This document shows, one piece after another, positions 8,729 to 19,430 of a stretch of 64,000 bases of DNA (the stretch's first letter is position 1; every line of letters begins with the position of its first letter). A program made the position numbers and the translations under genes. The stretch spans positions 1 to 64,000 of the forward strand of contig JANYKG010000128.1 in assembly GCA_025358205.1 (NCBI GenBank), given 5' to 3'. Below the pieces are notes generated by a model. It saw only the letters and a list, made by a program, of their open reading frames with translations, ran no database searches and was not told where the DNA came from. The DNA is from Armatimonadota bacterium (GTDB lineage: Bacteria > Armatimonadota > UBA5829 > DTJY01).

Positions 8729-11700
8729 TCAATACCTGTTTTTCGGCGCGGCTGGTTCGATCGTCCACCAGACGGGAATGGGCAGTCGGCGGCCGTGTGA
8801 CCGGGTGTAGCACAGGCGCTCCAGGTAGTTGTGGAACGCGACCGGGTTTGCGGACTCGACGTGCTGAGATTCCGAGAAATGCTCTTCGCTCTGGCGTGTT
8901 TCTCCGGAGGCAAGCGCGGCGAGTCCACTGAGATAGTGCGACCGGGCCTTCTCGTGGTCGCTCTCATCGGTGGGCTGCGTGTCGGTCAATCTCGCAAATG
9001 CGTCATCCGCATCATTTCGTTCCATCCGCCGTCTTGCCATTCCCACGTAGTACGCCTGCTCCGAGGCATACACCGGTTCATCAGATGCTGCGGTCGTCCA
9101 CGCTTTGGAAGCTTCCTCGCTGAGTCCAAGCCTGTCCAGTGCCAGACCGAGCAGGTAGTATGCCTGCGCGTCAGAAGCATCCTTCATTCGTCCGACGCCC
9201 AGGTTCTCCGGGTACACTGTCGCCAGCCGGAAGTTATCAGCGGCTCCGGCATAGTCTGAGTTCGCAAACCGTCGTGTGCCGCGCATCAAGAGAGCGCGCA
9301 CGTACAGGATGCGCGTCTGATATGCAAGTTCGGCTACGAAGAACCGCTTCGTGGTGATGAGTTCGACTGCCTGATCGAGTCGGCCTACTTCGATGAAGAT
9401 CCGAACCGCGCGCTCGATGCACCGGCTGTCATCCGGCGCATACTTGAGGATGTTTTGTCCGATCTGCTCCCGGACTTCGTGCTTCCCAGACAGTTCGGCC
9501 AGGATGTCCAGGTCACGGAGTGTGTCTGCGTTATGCAGGTCGGCTTCATGAGACTTGAGCATGTATTCATATGCGGTATCAATGTCATTCTTCGCGTGCC
9601 AGTAAGCCAGCGAGAGGCCGCGAAATGCCATTGCGTTTCCATCTGACGAGGAGTGTTCCCACGCGCCAATCGCCTCGTCCGTTCGCCCATGCGCATAGAG
9701 CATGTTTGCGAGATGCAGTCGGTAGTGCGGATCAGTGCGCTGCTGTAGGATTGCGGAAAGTGAGTCTCGGTGTGCGAAGCAGTGAGTGATGCCGAAGCGC
9801 CAATCGGTGTGGTTGGGCTGTAGAGTTATACCGAGTTCGGCAGCGAGCGCCTCGTAAAACGGATCACTGGGCCTCTGTGTCTGATCCCACGCTGAGAGTA
9901 TGGTCTTCGCTTCTGCATCAAGTCCCATCTCGTGGTACCACTCAGCCGCGTCCATGTCTTCCTGGAATGACTCGTTCGTGACCTCCACTCCATCACACAA
10001 GCCGAGCGCAAGTCGTTCCCACTGGACCGCACGGTGGAGAGGATCACACGACAGTAGCTCTGCGATTGCAGATATGGCAATATTGTTTTGTGAGAGCTTT
10101 CGCGCGGCTACGGCCCTGAGCAGTAGCAGGTTGGGGTGTCCCTCGGCTATATGCGTGAGCGAGAGCGCCATTTGGCAGTCGCCGCCTCGTATTGCATTCA
10201 TCGCCATAAGGGTCCGAGCGGGCTTGTCGAAAAACACGTTTCCAATAAGCGATTGCAGCAGATGTGCAGACTTACATCTTTCGCCGATAGCAAGCGCTAG
10301 CAAGTATTTCGCTTCTGGATCAGCGTTGGTCTTGAGTACCCAACGCGCATGGGCCTCTGCTTCGGCTTTTCTACCAGCGCTCAGGGCAAACCTGGCGAGT
10401 CCTTTTCGCGCCTCCATCTCATGCTCCGTGCCGACAAGTCGCTCGTACATGGAGATCGAAGACGCGGGAGAATCCATGCGTTCGTAGACACGCGCGGCTT
10501 GGAGAATATCATCTGGAGTCTCGGTCTGTTTGGGCATGACGGACGTTCTCGGCACCATGTCATGCCGTTCATTCTTGGCGAGTGGGTCATAGCACAGGAA
10601 CGGCTCGTCGTGGTTGCTCAGTATCGTGACGCTAAGTCGGTCCAGCGATATGTCGGTATCGAACCAGTGGACTTGGCCTGCCTCGAACGAGTGGCTGATC
10701 TCTTGCACTAACCGAGTGTCCTCCAAGAGGCGCACTTTCGCGGCCTCTTGCGACGTCGTGAGCTGGACCGCGATCTTTGATCCACTCCCGTTCGGCACGA
10801 CATTCACCACTCCCTCGGGATGCGCCTTCACGTACCCATCGGTCTTGCCGACGGGAATCCAATACTCGGTCATCTCGACCGTTTCGTGCGGCATGAGCAG
10901 GTCAAAGTCGCCTTGAGTAGCGAACCGTCCGGCCTGAATCTCCAGGTAGTCGCCCGCGTTCTCCGTCAACATTCGCTGCCAGCGCTCGCCCATCTCGTCC
11001 GCGCCCCAGAAGAACATCTTCCTCGCTGGCATCTCTTCTTGCTTAGCCCAGTGCGCAACGCCGCATTCGGCTCCCCAATCGTATACACCGAAGAACTCAT
11101 CATACGTCTCGGCTCCGAACACGTCTCCAGCCTGTGTATGGTTTCTAGCCCAGCTCAGGTCCACTCCCTCGCAGACCGGCCAGGGGGTTCTGTCGCCGTA
11201 TAGCCCAGAGATACCGAAGTGCATCGGATAGATCATCTGGGTCTCGGACGTCAGTTGCACTGCCGTGTTTGTCCACCAGTAGTGCCTGTGCGGAAGCGAT
11301 GTGCCGTTGTACAGGCGAATTACCTCCGAGAAGCGATACTCACCCGGCGCGAGTCTTACATCTACAGTAAACCGCAGTCCCGTCATCTGTTCTGTCAGCC
11401 CGAAGATAAACGATGCCGATCCATCTGCATTCTGACGTGCGGTATGGGGTATACGGGAATGCGTGTAGACGGAGTGGCTTACCGGGAAGTTGAACTCCAC
11501 GCCGCCGGATATCCAGGCGCCTCTCGTCGCGATCAAGGCCGGCTTGATACAGTCGTTGCGATAGAATATCTCGCGGCCCAGTATCTTGTCGAATGCCGAA
11601 AAGAGTCTGCATCCAAAGTTCGGTAGGAACGTCAGACGGATGAGCTCGTTCTCCAGTATTACGGCATCATGGGCGACTATGGTTCGTTTGCCGGTCAGTC

Positions 11701-11926
11701 TGTCTTGCAACCGGTATGGATAGGTATGCGCGCCCAGGCGTTTTGTGAAGCATGGGTTTGGGTTCTCCTGCGCAGTCTCATAGGTGGGCAGACTCAGTGA
11801 TTCGCGTCTTATCTCTGTGGGCATGATAGACTCCGGTGAGTTTCGTTCACGAGTAATGTTCATCGTGGAATGGAATTTCGCCTGCCCGATCTGCTGATTG
11901 GGTATGTATACGTTTGGAAAACGCAA
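8729..11926 (-). CDS. DUF5107-like/TPR protein
   Basis: 1065 aa; N-terminal aldose-epimerase-like beta domain (LENELIRLTFLPNFGCRLFSAFDKILGREIFYRND), C-terminal TPR-like helices. Confidence 0.7.
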   Translation of the reverse strand: MRFPNVYIPNQQIGQAKFHSTMNITRERNSPESIMPTEIRRESLSLPTYETAQENPNPCFTKRLGAHTYPYRLQDRLTGKRTIVAHDAVILENELIRLTFLPNFGCRLFSAFDKILGREIFYRNDCIKPALIATRGAWISGGVEFNFPVSHSVYTHSRIPHTARQNADGSASFIFGLTEQMTGLRFTVDVRLAPGEYRFSEVIRLYNGTSLPHRHYWWTNTAVQLTSETQMIYPMHFGISGLYGDRTPWPVCEGVDLSWARNHTQAGDVFGAETYDEFFGVYDWGAECGVAHWAKQEEMPARKMFFWGADEMGERWQRMLTENAGDYLEIQAGRFATQGDFDLLMPHETVEMTEYWIPVGKTDGYVKAHPEGVVNVVPNGSGSKIAVQLTTSQEAAKVRLLEDTRLVQEISHSFEAGQVHWFDTDISLDRLSVTILSNHDEPFLCYDPLAKNERHDMVPRTSVMPKQTETPDDILQAARVYERMDSPASSISMYERLVGTEHEMEARKGLARFALSAGRKAEAEAHARWVLKTNADPEAKYLLALAIGERCKSAHLLQSLIGNVFFDKPARTLMAMNAIRGGDCQMALSLTHIAEGHPNLLLLRAVAARKLSQNNIAISAIAELLSCDPLHRAVQWERLALGLCDGVEVTNESFQEDMDAAEWYHEMGLDAEAKTILSAWDQTQRPSDPFYEALAAELGITLQPNHTDWRFGITHCFAHRDSLSAILQQRTDPHYRLHLANMLYAHGRTDEAIGAWEHSSSDGNAMAFRGLSLAYWHAKNDIDTAYEYMLKSHEADLHNADTLRDLDILAELSGKHEVREQIGQNILKYAPDDSRCIERAVRIFIEVGRLDQAVELITTKRFFVAELAYQTRILYVRALLMRGTRRFANSDYAGAADNFRLATVYPENLGVGRMKDASDAQAYYLLGLALDRLGLSEEASKAWTTAASDEPVYASEQAYYVGMARRRMERNDADDAFARLTDTQPTDESDHEKARSHYLSGLAALASGETRQSEEHFSESQHVESANPVAFHNYLERLCYTRSHGRRLPIPVWWTIEPAAPKNRY

Positions 11927-12005
11927 GTCAGGCTGAGGGAGGGTAGCCGGTTAGAGTTGTCGAACTAGCTCTCATGGCATCGGTATGTCAACAAACAACT
12001 GATGA

Positions 12006-12740
12006 ATGCGAAAAGAGGATATGAGTTCTGTGAGCGGTAAGACTGATGATAAGCGAATACGTGTTGCGCTTCATGTACACACTCTGCACTCGGCCTGTGC
12101 TGAAACCAGAATCGAGCAGATAGGCGACTACTGCAGGGAGAAAGGCATTGATGTTATCGCGGTCACCGATCATGACGCGATTTCAGGAGCTCTTATGCTT
12201 CGTGACATGGCTCCCGACCTGCGGGTGATAGTCGGCTCCGAGATACTGTCTGCAGACGGCGAGATCGTGGGTCTGTTTCTAGAGGAAGATATCCCGACCG
12301 GACTGAGCGCTGAGGAGACCTGTGAGAGGATCAAAGCGCAGGGTGGTCTGGTGTATGTGCCTCACCCGTTTGACCCGCTGAAGATTAGAAGACTGAAACG
12401 CGGGCCGCTCATGAGGGTGCTGGACTACGTGGACATCATAGAAGTGTTCAACGCCAAGCTGAATCTGCCCGTCTATAATGTAGTGGCTGCGAGGTTTGCC
12501 TTCGATTACGGCAAGGCAGGGGCTGCCGGAAGCGACGCGCACTACCTGGAAGCGATTGATGTGTGCATCAACGAAATGGCGGATTTCAGTACGCCGCAGG
12601 AGTTTCTTACCAGCCTGCATACCGCCAGGCTGACCACCGTGCGCTCGTATCCTATGCGCACCTGGTGGATAGGGTTCAAGAACGCGTTGAAAGGGGAGGG
12701 CCACCATCTGAAAAGGTACGGCCGCAAACCCCACTGTTAG
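12006..12740 (+). CDS. PHP-domain metal-dependent phosphoesterase
   Basis: ALHVHTLHS, VTDHDAISGA, VGSEILSADGEIVGLFL, GSDAHY motifs. Confidence 0.85.
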   Translation: MRKEDMSSVSGKTDDKRIRVALHVHTLHSACAETRIEQIGDYCREKGIDVIAVTDHDAISGALMLRDMAPDLRVIVGSEILSADGEIVGLFLEEDIPTGLSAEETCERIKAQGGLVYVPHPFDPLKIRRLKRGPLMRVLDYVDIIEVFNAKLNLPVYNVVAARFAFDYGKAGAAGSDAHYLEAIDVCINEMADFSTPQEFLTSLHTARLTTVRSYPMRTWWIGFKNALKGEGHHLKRYGRKPHC

Positions 12741-12806
12741 AGGCAGTCAGGCCGCCGCATAGGTGTGCCATTCGTGATAGAACAACAATAGTCAAGGAGG
12801 AGCAGA

Positions 12807-13496
12807 ATGTTGTTACGCACATTGGTAGTACTGGTTTTGCTTGTGAGTCTGGTTTCGGGTGTGATTGCCGCGCCCGCCTCGTTCCCCGGTTCCAAGCTTG
12901 TGCTTGAGTTGACCTTCACCGAGAAGGATTTCCTACCGGCAATCAAGCAGTTCATCCCGGCGATGCCCGGCGTCATGTCGCAGGTACTGGGCGCCAAGAT
13001 GCCAATGGGTAGCGAAGAGCAGAAGAAAGCCATCGTTGACGCAGCCGATTTGGTTGCTAAGAACATGGTGGAAGCGCTCTCCGGCTTGAAGGTGGTATCG
13101 GTGTCCGCATACAATGTCAAGTCGGCCGATCCAGATAAGATTGCGGACTTCTACCTCACCAAGCTCGGGTTGACGAAGGGATGGAACCAGGCGATTCATA
13201 TGACCGACCCGAATGGAAAAGGTTCGGTTCGACTATACGTTAAGCCGGACCTGGAAGAGATGTTCGGCATTTTCATGGACAACTCCGAGTACGCAACGAT
13301 TCAGACGTCCGGCAAGATTGACGTTCTGAAGATGACCAAGACGGTCACGGATATGATACCGTTGGCCATAGAGATAGCCACCAGCGCCAACGCAAACAAG
13401 CCTCCGGTACTTGAACCCGCGCCGACGGTAGATACGGTTCCCACACCGGAATCCGCGCCGTCCGCAGATGACGCAGCGCCTGCGCCGGTTCAGTGA
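12807..13496 (+). CDS. Secreted hypothetical protein with Pro/Ala-rich tail
   Basis: Signal peptide LLRTLVVLVLLVSLVSGVIA; tail PAPTVDTVPTPESAPSADDAAPAPVQ; SD aaggagga. Confidence 0.6.
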   Translation: MLLRTLVVLVLLVSLVSGVIAAPASFPGSKLVLELTFTEKDFLPAIKQFIPAMPGVMSQVLGAKMPMGSEEQKKAIVDAADLVAKNMVEALSGLKVVSVSAYNVKSADPDKIADFYLTKLGLTKGWNQAIHMTDPNGKGSVRLYVKPDLEEMFGIFMDNSEYATIQTSGKIDVLKMTKTVTDMIPLAIEIATSANANKPPVLEPAPTVDTVPTPESAPSADDAAPAPVQ

Positions 13497-13552
13497 GCCT
13501 TGTGCGAAACTGCCCGCATCATTCACAAACAGCTTGAACGATGCTTTTGAGA

Positions 13553-13585
13553 GCCTGCATTATGTGGAATACGCATAATGCGGGC
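13553..13585. terminator. Intergenic hairpin
   Basis: GCCTGCATTATG-N9-CATAATGCGGGC, 12-bp stem with one G.U pair. Confidence 0.45.
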
Positions 13586-13596
13586 TGGGCCAGGTA

Positions 13597-13625
13597 TTGA
13601 CAGTCAGCCGCCGTGCTGATATAAT
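13597..13625 (+). promoter_or_regulatory. Perfect consensus sigma-70 promoter for tRNA-Glu
   Basis: TTGACA-N17-TATAAT, 20 nt upstream of the mature tRNA 5' end. Confidence 0.85.
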
Positions 13626-13645
13626 ACCGCCGATACAAGTGGCAC

Positions 13646-13722
13646 GGCCCGTTCGTCTAGCGGTCCAGGATACCTGGTTCTCAGCCAGGGGATCAGGGGT
13701 TCGAATCCCCTACGGGCTACCA
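13646..13722 (+). tRNA. tRNA-Glu(CTC)
   Basis: Acceptor GGCCCGT/ACGGGCT, anticodon arm CCTGG-TTCTCAG-CCAGG, T-arm GGGGTTCGAATCCCC, encoded CCA. Confidence 0.93.
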
Positions 13723-13728
13723 ATCAGA

Positions 13729-13768
13729 AAGCCGAGGAACTCTCTTCAGAGTCCCTCGGCTTCTTTCA
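13729..13768 (+). terminator. Intrinsic terminator after tRNA-Glu
   Basis: GCCGAGGaACTCT-TC-AGAGTcCCTCGGC followed by TTCTTTC. Confidence 0.8.
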
Positions 13769-13813
13769 TTGTTGGTTATCCATAACCTTGACCGAAATTC
13801 TAGAACACAGAGT

Positions 13814-15835
13814 CTACAGGTGATAGTTGAACTGCAACTGTATCGCTCTCCGTCCCTGCGGCATCAGGTCCGATACGTTCTGAGGTTGAGCGTTGGCGAA
13901 GTACGTGGTGTCGAATAGGTTTGTAACGCCAAGAATGATATCAGCGTTTTTGATGAGCGAACTTGAAGAAAGAGTCAAGTTTGCTATCAGATGAGGGTGG
14001 ACTGTATCTCTCATGTTCGTTCGGCTTGAGCTTACATACTGAAAGTCAGGAGATAAGAACGCTTTGCCTTTGAACGTGGGCATTGACGTACCCCAGGTGA
14101 TTGTGGTGTGCGGTGAACTGGTCAGCAGCCGAGTCGTGTTGACATATTTGCTCCTCTGCATTGCCAGCCCGAAGTAACCTGATCCCCCATTTTTCAGCCG
14201 GTAGTCATATTGTGTTTCTATGCCTTTTGCTCTGATGTGGTATCGGTTCGAGCCAGAGCGGATGACATCAAACATGTTGTATCCGAAAAGGCTCGTCACG
14301 AGGTGTCCGCTGTTGCCCACCTGTTGGTCCCAGACAAGTTCGGATGTGTTGATAGACTCGGGGAACAGTTTGTTTGGGTTGTCAACCGTCCCGATCTCAG
14401 CCATGCTGGGCATCCGGAGAGCTTTGCCGTAGAGCAGCTTCAAGGTGGTCTTAGGTGACATTTTCTTGATCAGACCCATGCGCGGACTCCATTGCGGACC
14501 AAATATCGAATGATCATCCAACCTGGTTCCAGCAACAAGTCGCAGCGAGTCGGTGACGTTCCAATCGGTCTGTAAGTAGTAGGAGCTAAGAGTGTATTTC
14601 CCTGGCTGGTTCATCCTGAGCAAGTATGGATCTACAGTAAAAATGTATCTTTGAGACTCAGCGTTCAAGTACTCGGCGCCCAGGATGGCAGAGACACGAG
14701 GAGAGAGGGTCAGAGAGTAGCGTGCTTCGGCGCCCCAGGACTTCGCCCAGTCTACCCCTCTACTGTAGACGAGATCATTGTTCACTTCCACGTCTACATA
14801 GTCGTTCCAGTTGCTAATAGCGTTGTACCTGTCATGGTAGACACGGACGAACAGTTTGCCGTCTTTGGCGTAGGGCGTGGGATTCTCGTAGCTCAACTCA
14901 GAGTAATGCCTTTCGTCCTTCACGTCTATACCCGGCGTGTTGAATATGCAGCTCCAGGGTGCAGTGGGTAGTGTCTTAACACGCGCAACATTGCCGGCAA
15001 CGAGCTTTATGCCCTTGTATGACATATTCAAGTAGCCGCGTCCTACGTGCTCGCCGTCAAGCGCTTCCGCTATGCCGTTGTTGGTTTCCGGGCTGTCAAA
15101 GTCCATGAAGTAGATATCCTTCTCTCCACGCGACTTCAACTCCGATATGCTTCCTGATACTTCAAGGCCGCCAGGTAGGACACGACCGAAGGAGAGATGC
15201 TGACCTGCCCGAAAACCTAGATCCTGTCTGACCTGCAAGCCATCAATATCGCTTGCGGTTTTGGTAATGCAGTTGATGACGCATAAGAGGGCCTCAGAAC
15301 CCCAGAGAGCCGAGCCGGGACCCTTGACGACTTCAATGTGATCAACGTCCTGCAGGTCCACGGGAAGATCTTCATCCACAGGCGCTTGACCATAGAGGTA
15401 GTCGTTGACCTTGTGACCGTCAACTAGCACCAGAACTCTTCTGTTCAGGTCACCATTGGGAAGATAACCGCGTGCGCCAATGATGGTGATATATCGGTCG
15501 GTCTCGGTGTAGAAGCCCGAGATGCGCCGAACAGCCTGGCCGAGGGTCTGATAGCCGAAGCGTTGAATGTCTTCACTGGTAATGACGAAGACTGCGGCTG
15601 CTGTATTGGCAATGGTTTCGGGTTTTTTTCCCGATGTCACGACTGTGATGTTCATCAGGTCTTCGATGCTCATCGCAGTGAGGTCGGTGGCTTGTGGAAC
15701 GGGCGCATTCGAATCGGCAGCGCACTGACCAGCCACGACTGAGCTGAGCAGTAGTGCGATAGCTATTCCCGCTCCGAGCCACAAGTATAATACAAAACGT
15801 CGAGTATGTACGAAATACATGAAAATAGCCTCCAA
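13814..15835 (-). CDS. TonB-dependent outer-membrane receptor
   Basis: Plug domain VFVITSEDIQRFGYQTLGQAVRRISGFYTE...VLVDGHKVND...IEVVKGPGSALWGSEALLCVINCITK; beta-barrel and C-terminal NLFDTTYF...LQFNYHL. Confidence 0.9.
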   Translation of the reverse strand: MEAIFMYFVHTRRFVLYLWLGAGIAIALLLSSVVAGQCAADSNAPVPQATDLTAMSIEDLMNITVVTSGKKPETIANTAAAVFVITSEDIQRFGYQTLGQAVRRISGFYTETDRYITIIGARGYLPNGDLNRRVLVLVDGHKVNDYLYGQAPVDEDLPVDLQDVDHIEVVKGPGSALWGSEALLCVINCITKTASDIDGLQVRQDLGFRAGQHLSFGRVLPGGLEVSGSISELKSRGEKDIYFMDFDSPETNNGIAEALDGEHVGRGYLNMSYKGIKLVAGNVARVKTLPTAPWSCIFNTPGIDVKDERHYSELSYENPTPYAKDGKLFVRVYHDRYNAISNWNDYVDVEVNNDLVYSRGVDWAKSWGAEARYSLTLSPRVSAILGAEYLNAESQRYIFTVDPYLLRMNQPGKYTLSSYYLQTDWNVTDSLRLVAGTRLDDHSIFGPQWSPRMGLIKKMSPKTTLKLLYGKALRMPSMAEIGTVDNPNKLFPESINTSELVWDQQVGNSGHLVTSLFGYNMFDVIRSGSNRYHIRAKGIETQYDYRLKNGGSGYFGLAMQRSKYVNTTRLLTSSPHTTITWGTSMPTFKGKAFLSPDFQYVSSSRTNMRDTVHPHLIANLTLSSSSLIKNADIILGVTNLFDTTYFANAQPQNVSDLMPQGRRAIQLQFNYHL

Positions 15836-16274
15836 CGATATCGTCTATCCCGATTATCGGTCGAACCCGGTAGAATAAACAGGGTTAAACAGCTCACTCA
15901 TCTTGCGTATATGAAAGAGTCATTCGGTACGTTGTCCCGGGATTGCTTATGCTCCGCGCGACTTCGGAATACTCGGCGGCACATTCGTGATTGCATCAAG
16001 CTGGAATGGGGTAAATTGTGGATGGAATACAAATGTCGTCAGGTCAATAGCGTGTGCAAGCAGCCGTCGGATAAAGTCCCTCAGGCTGTTCGCGAAGATG
16101 TATTGGCGTCGGGCTAGGAGAGACGCGAAGGTAATATCAAACTCTGATACGGCCAAACGGCTCGACGAAGCATGGCGGCAAGACGGCAAGCGAGAACTGG
16201 AAACGATTTTATCTCGTGGCTGCCAGGCCAAATTGAAGCCAACAGGTAGAAATACCGGTTTCTTGCCATAGGCA

Positions 16275-16303
16275 TTGACCAATGCCCCATTTTGGCCTAT
16301 AAT
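16275..16303 (+). promoter_or_regulatory. Putative sigma-70 promoter
   Basis: TTGACC-N17-TATAAT upstream of the 16398 ORF. Confidence 0.65.
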
Positions 16304-16397
16304 CAGTTAAAGTAGGGGTACTGTAACGGCCGTGTTGCCTGCACCATAACGATGGAGGCAGCGATTTCTCCGAGAGCAATATCTCATACGACAAGAG

Positions 16398-19334
16398 GTG
16401 CCCATGTTTAGAGGACATGAATCTATGCGGATGTTCAGATGTTTGGCACTGGTTGCATTGTCGCTCTTATGTGGCTTGCTGCCTGGGATATGCTATGCAC
16501 AACGTGTTCTTGTTGTAACCACAGACCAGTTTGATACTCCCTACATCCCCGGAGTTCAGAACGGGTGTTACGCATTTACCGACCTTACTGCTGCCGGTCT
16601 GCCGTTTGATGTTCGCACCTACAGCAGATTCATGACCATGGATATGACGCCGTATGATGTCATCATACTGAGCGGCTACACCACACCGACTCCCGTCAGC
16701 CAGGTCGCTGACAGATGCGTCGCACTGATGTCTGGTGGCAAGAAGATATTCATCAATGGTTGCATGCCGTTCGGATGCTACAATGCCTCTGGAACCGCGT
16801 ATACTGAGTTCTTGTACTATGTTGACCGCTTGTTCGGAGTTTCTGCAGGGTGGAGCGGAAACATCACCGGCGCTGCCGTGGTGCCACATGGTATCGAAAA
16901 AGATCCTGACATAACAGCCATAGGGGTCTCCAACACCTATATTCGATCATTCAACATGCCTACTCCCGCACCGCCGATGCAGATTACCATCGGGGGTAAG
17001 GTTGTTGGCTTTGCGGGACCGAAGGGCGGAGCGTTACGCGGATACAGCGAGTATGAGTTCAACCTGATTGACTACGGCAAGCTTGTGAACTTCATACGGA
17101 ATGGTGACGCAACCATAGTAGGATTTGCGAATGACAGACTCCGCGGGAAGCCCATTGCGGCGTTTCACACGGATTGCCACGATCCCAGCACTACGGTTTC
17201 TGTTGACGCATTGACTGCGCTTTCGGCTCGGTATAACATACCTGTCACCCACACTTTGGTCTACTCTGCCATCAACTCCACTGGTATAGCCAAGTGGAAC
17301 AGCATAGCAGCGAACCCTCTGGTGGGAATAGGCTCGCACACTCGCACGCATCCGAGCGACTGGCCGTCCGTAACGAATCTGGCTTCTGAAACCTCGCAGG
17401 CTATATTGGACGAAAGAGTTCTCATTCCTGCGACGCTGAACTTCCTTAGCTTCTCGGGATCGAAAAACCCTACGGACTCGCAGCTTGACTGGTTATACCA
17501 GAATAATGTGTTGTTCGACGGGCAGGGTCAGGGCGGAAGAAAAGTTCGATGGCAGGATGGTGCATACCGGGATTATCAGCTAATGCCCATCAACAACGAC
17601 TGGCTGAAGTACCTGTCCAGGGCGCAGTATTGCCCCACATGGCCTTCCGAGACCTTGAGCGATGACATGAGCGCATATGTTTCCACTGTTGACTATTCGG
17701 ATAGGATTGCTACTCAGTTCCAGCAGAACATCAAGTATGGGATGTACAGCTATGGATTCTTCCACGACACATTCCTGAGTCCCACCTCATATAGGTCATA
17801 TAATGGCAAGCCGACAGGATATTACATAGATAAATCAATGAAGTACCTGTATGACAACGGCGCTCAGTTCATGTTTGCACATGAGCTTATTCCTCGACTT
17901 CAGGACTACGAAGCCGGCAACATCAGCTATGTGAACAATCTTGACGGGAGTATCACCATTAGTGCGCATCGGCCAAACCATTTGATCAATGAGATAAAGG
18001 TAGGATTCAAGGGCGATCTTACACCGGTTGCCGTTGCCGGACCATCTGTGGTGGCTCAGCGTCTTGGCGGAGAGTGTGCGTACATAGAGATGCCAGCTGA
18101 AGTGGATAGTGCAGTGCAGGTACAGTGGTCGCTTCTGCCTCCGGTTGCTCCCACTGTGACTTATACTTCACCGTATATTTCGGATCAAAGTATGGTGACA
18201 TGGGTTGAGAACACTCATCCGAGCGGCATAGCTGAGTATCAGTATGCGGTGGGGCTGACACCAGGCAGCGCCAGTGTGCGGAACTGGACATCCACGGGCA
18301 CATCCACCTCAGGACAGCTTGCTGCCGCCAATCTACAGAACGGCGGAGACTACTACGTTTCGGTTCGTGCCCGATATGTCGGTACCGGCTGGAGTCCCGC
18401 AGGTGTGGGTGGTCCGTATGTGGCAGACATGACTCCTCCATCAAAACCTGTGGTTGTAGATGGCGGTATCAGCCAGGCGTCAACAACCAGTCTCTCGGCA
18501 CACTGGTCGTCAAATGATCCTGAGACCGGCGTGGTTGAATATATGTATGCGATTGGCGCCAGGCTTGGAGATAACAGTGTGCGGGATTGGACTACCACAA
18601 CGGCTACCGATATGAGCGTGACAGGTCTGGACCTACAAGGCGGCCAAAGCTATTACACGTCCGTAAAGGCGAGGAATGGTGTGGGGATATGGAGCTCGGT
18701 CGGTGCGTCTGATGGGATAATGATCGTGACGCCAACAATCCGGCCTACAATAGGCGTTGCGAGGCAGGATGCAGATCCTGTACATGTGGTATTGGATGGC
18801 AACATTGTAACAGCGAAATTCAATGGCGAGTTTTACATAGAGAGTGCGGACCGATCGGCTGGAATACGAGTAGAGTCTGATCAGACCGTGGACTTGGATC
18901 AGGAAGTCACTATTGATGGCTACACGGGCCAAGATGGCTATGAAAGGGTGATTATGAATATTGCCCCGATTGTCATCATGGGTATTGGCCACATCAAGCC
19001 GGTCTTGTTTAAGAATTCTGAATTGGGTGGAAGTAATGATCCTGTGGTGTATGGACCCAGTGGCGGTAATGGACTCAACAATGTGGGGCTGCTAGTAAAG
19101 ACGTTTGGCAAGATCACAAATGTTGGAGCGACCTACATTGACATAGATGATGGTTCCGCCGTGCCGGGAGTGGCAAGTCAAGTTGGTGTGAGGGTGACAG
19201 TATCGTCGCCGCATAGCTTTGCCAGGAACTCCTACATTTTCGTTACAGGAATCAGTACGCTGATCCCAGACGGTTCCAATCTGAGGCGCAGTATACGCAC
19301 GCGTTCAAATTCGGATGTAGTTGTGGTTCACTAG
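16398..19334 (+). CDS. Large secreted protein, polysaccharide-deacetylase-like with Fn3-like and OB-like C-terminal modules (paralog A)
   Basis: Signal peptide; AAFHTDCHD and GIGSHTRTHPSDW (NodB-like motifs); repeated PP.PV....S...L.A.WSS.D.ESGVVEY.YAIG modules. Confidence 0.65.
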   Translation: MPMFRGHESMRMFRCLALVALSLLCGLLPGICYAQRVLVVTTDQFDTPYIPGVQNGCYAFTDLTAAGLPFDVRTYSRFMTMDMTPYDVIILSGYTTPTPVSQVADRCVALMSGGKKIFINGCMPFGCYNASGTAYTEFLYYVDRLFGVSAGWSGNITGAAVVPHGIEKDPDITAIGVSNTYIRSFNMPTPAPPMQITIGGKVVGFAGPKGGALRGYSEYEFNLIDYGKLVNFIRNGDATIVGFANDRLRGKPIAAFHTDCHDPSTTVSVDALTALSARYNIPVTHTLVYSAINSTGIAKWNSIAANPLVGIGSHTRTHPSDWPSVTNLASETSQAILDERVLIPATLNFLSFSGSKNPTDSQLDWLYQNNVLFDGQGQGGRKVRWQDGAYRDYQLMPINNDWLKYLSRAQYCPTWPSETLSDDMSAYVSTVDYSDRIATQFQQNIKYGMYSYGFFHDTFLSPTSYRSYNGKPTGYYIDKSMKYLYDNGAQFMFAHELIPRLQDYEAGNISYVNNLDGSITISAHRPNHLINEIKVGFKGDLTPVAVAGPSVVAQRLGGECAYIEMPAEVDSAVQVQWSLLPPVAPTVTYTSPYISDQSMVTWVENTHPSGIAEYQYAVGLTPGSASVRNWTSTGTSTSGQLAAANLQNGGDYYVSVRARYVGTGWSPAGVGGPYVADMTPPSKPVVVDGGISQASTTSLSAHWSSNDPETGVVEYMYAIGARLGDNSVRDWTTTTATDMSVTGLDLQGGQSYYTSVKARNGVGIWSSVGASDGIMIVTPTIRPTIGVARQDADPVHVVLDGNIVTAKFNGEFYIESADRSAGIRVESDQTVDLDQEVTIDGYTGQDGYERVIMNIAPIVIMGIGHIKPVLFKNSELGGSNDPVVYGPSGGNGLNNVGLLVKTFGKITNVGATYIDIDDGSAVPGVASQVGVRVTVSSPHSFARNSYIFVTGISTLIPDGSNLRRSIRTRSNSDVVVVH

Positions 19335-19430
19335 TGCTGTTTTCAGCGAATAGCATTCTATCAGACCGAAAGATGTTCACCAACTGCATCTATTATGTGT
19401 GATAAACTTTCTGGTGGAGAATGAGTAAGG

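Noticed and set aside
15836-16260. Cobalamin or other riboswitch upstream of the TonB-dependent receptor
   Set aside because: No recognisable B12-box or other known aptamer motif on either strand by eye.
16443-16460. TTGGCACTGGTTGCATTG as sigma-54 promoter
   Set aside because: GG-to-GC spacing is 8 rather than 10 nt and it lies inside the signal-peptide coding region.
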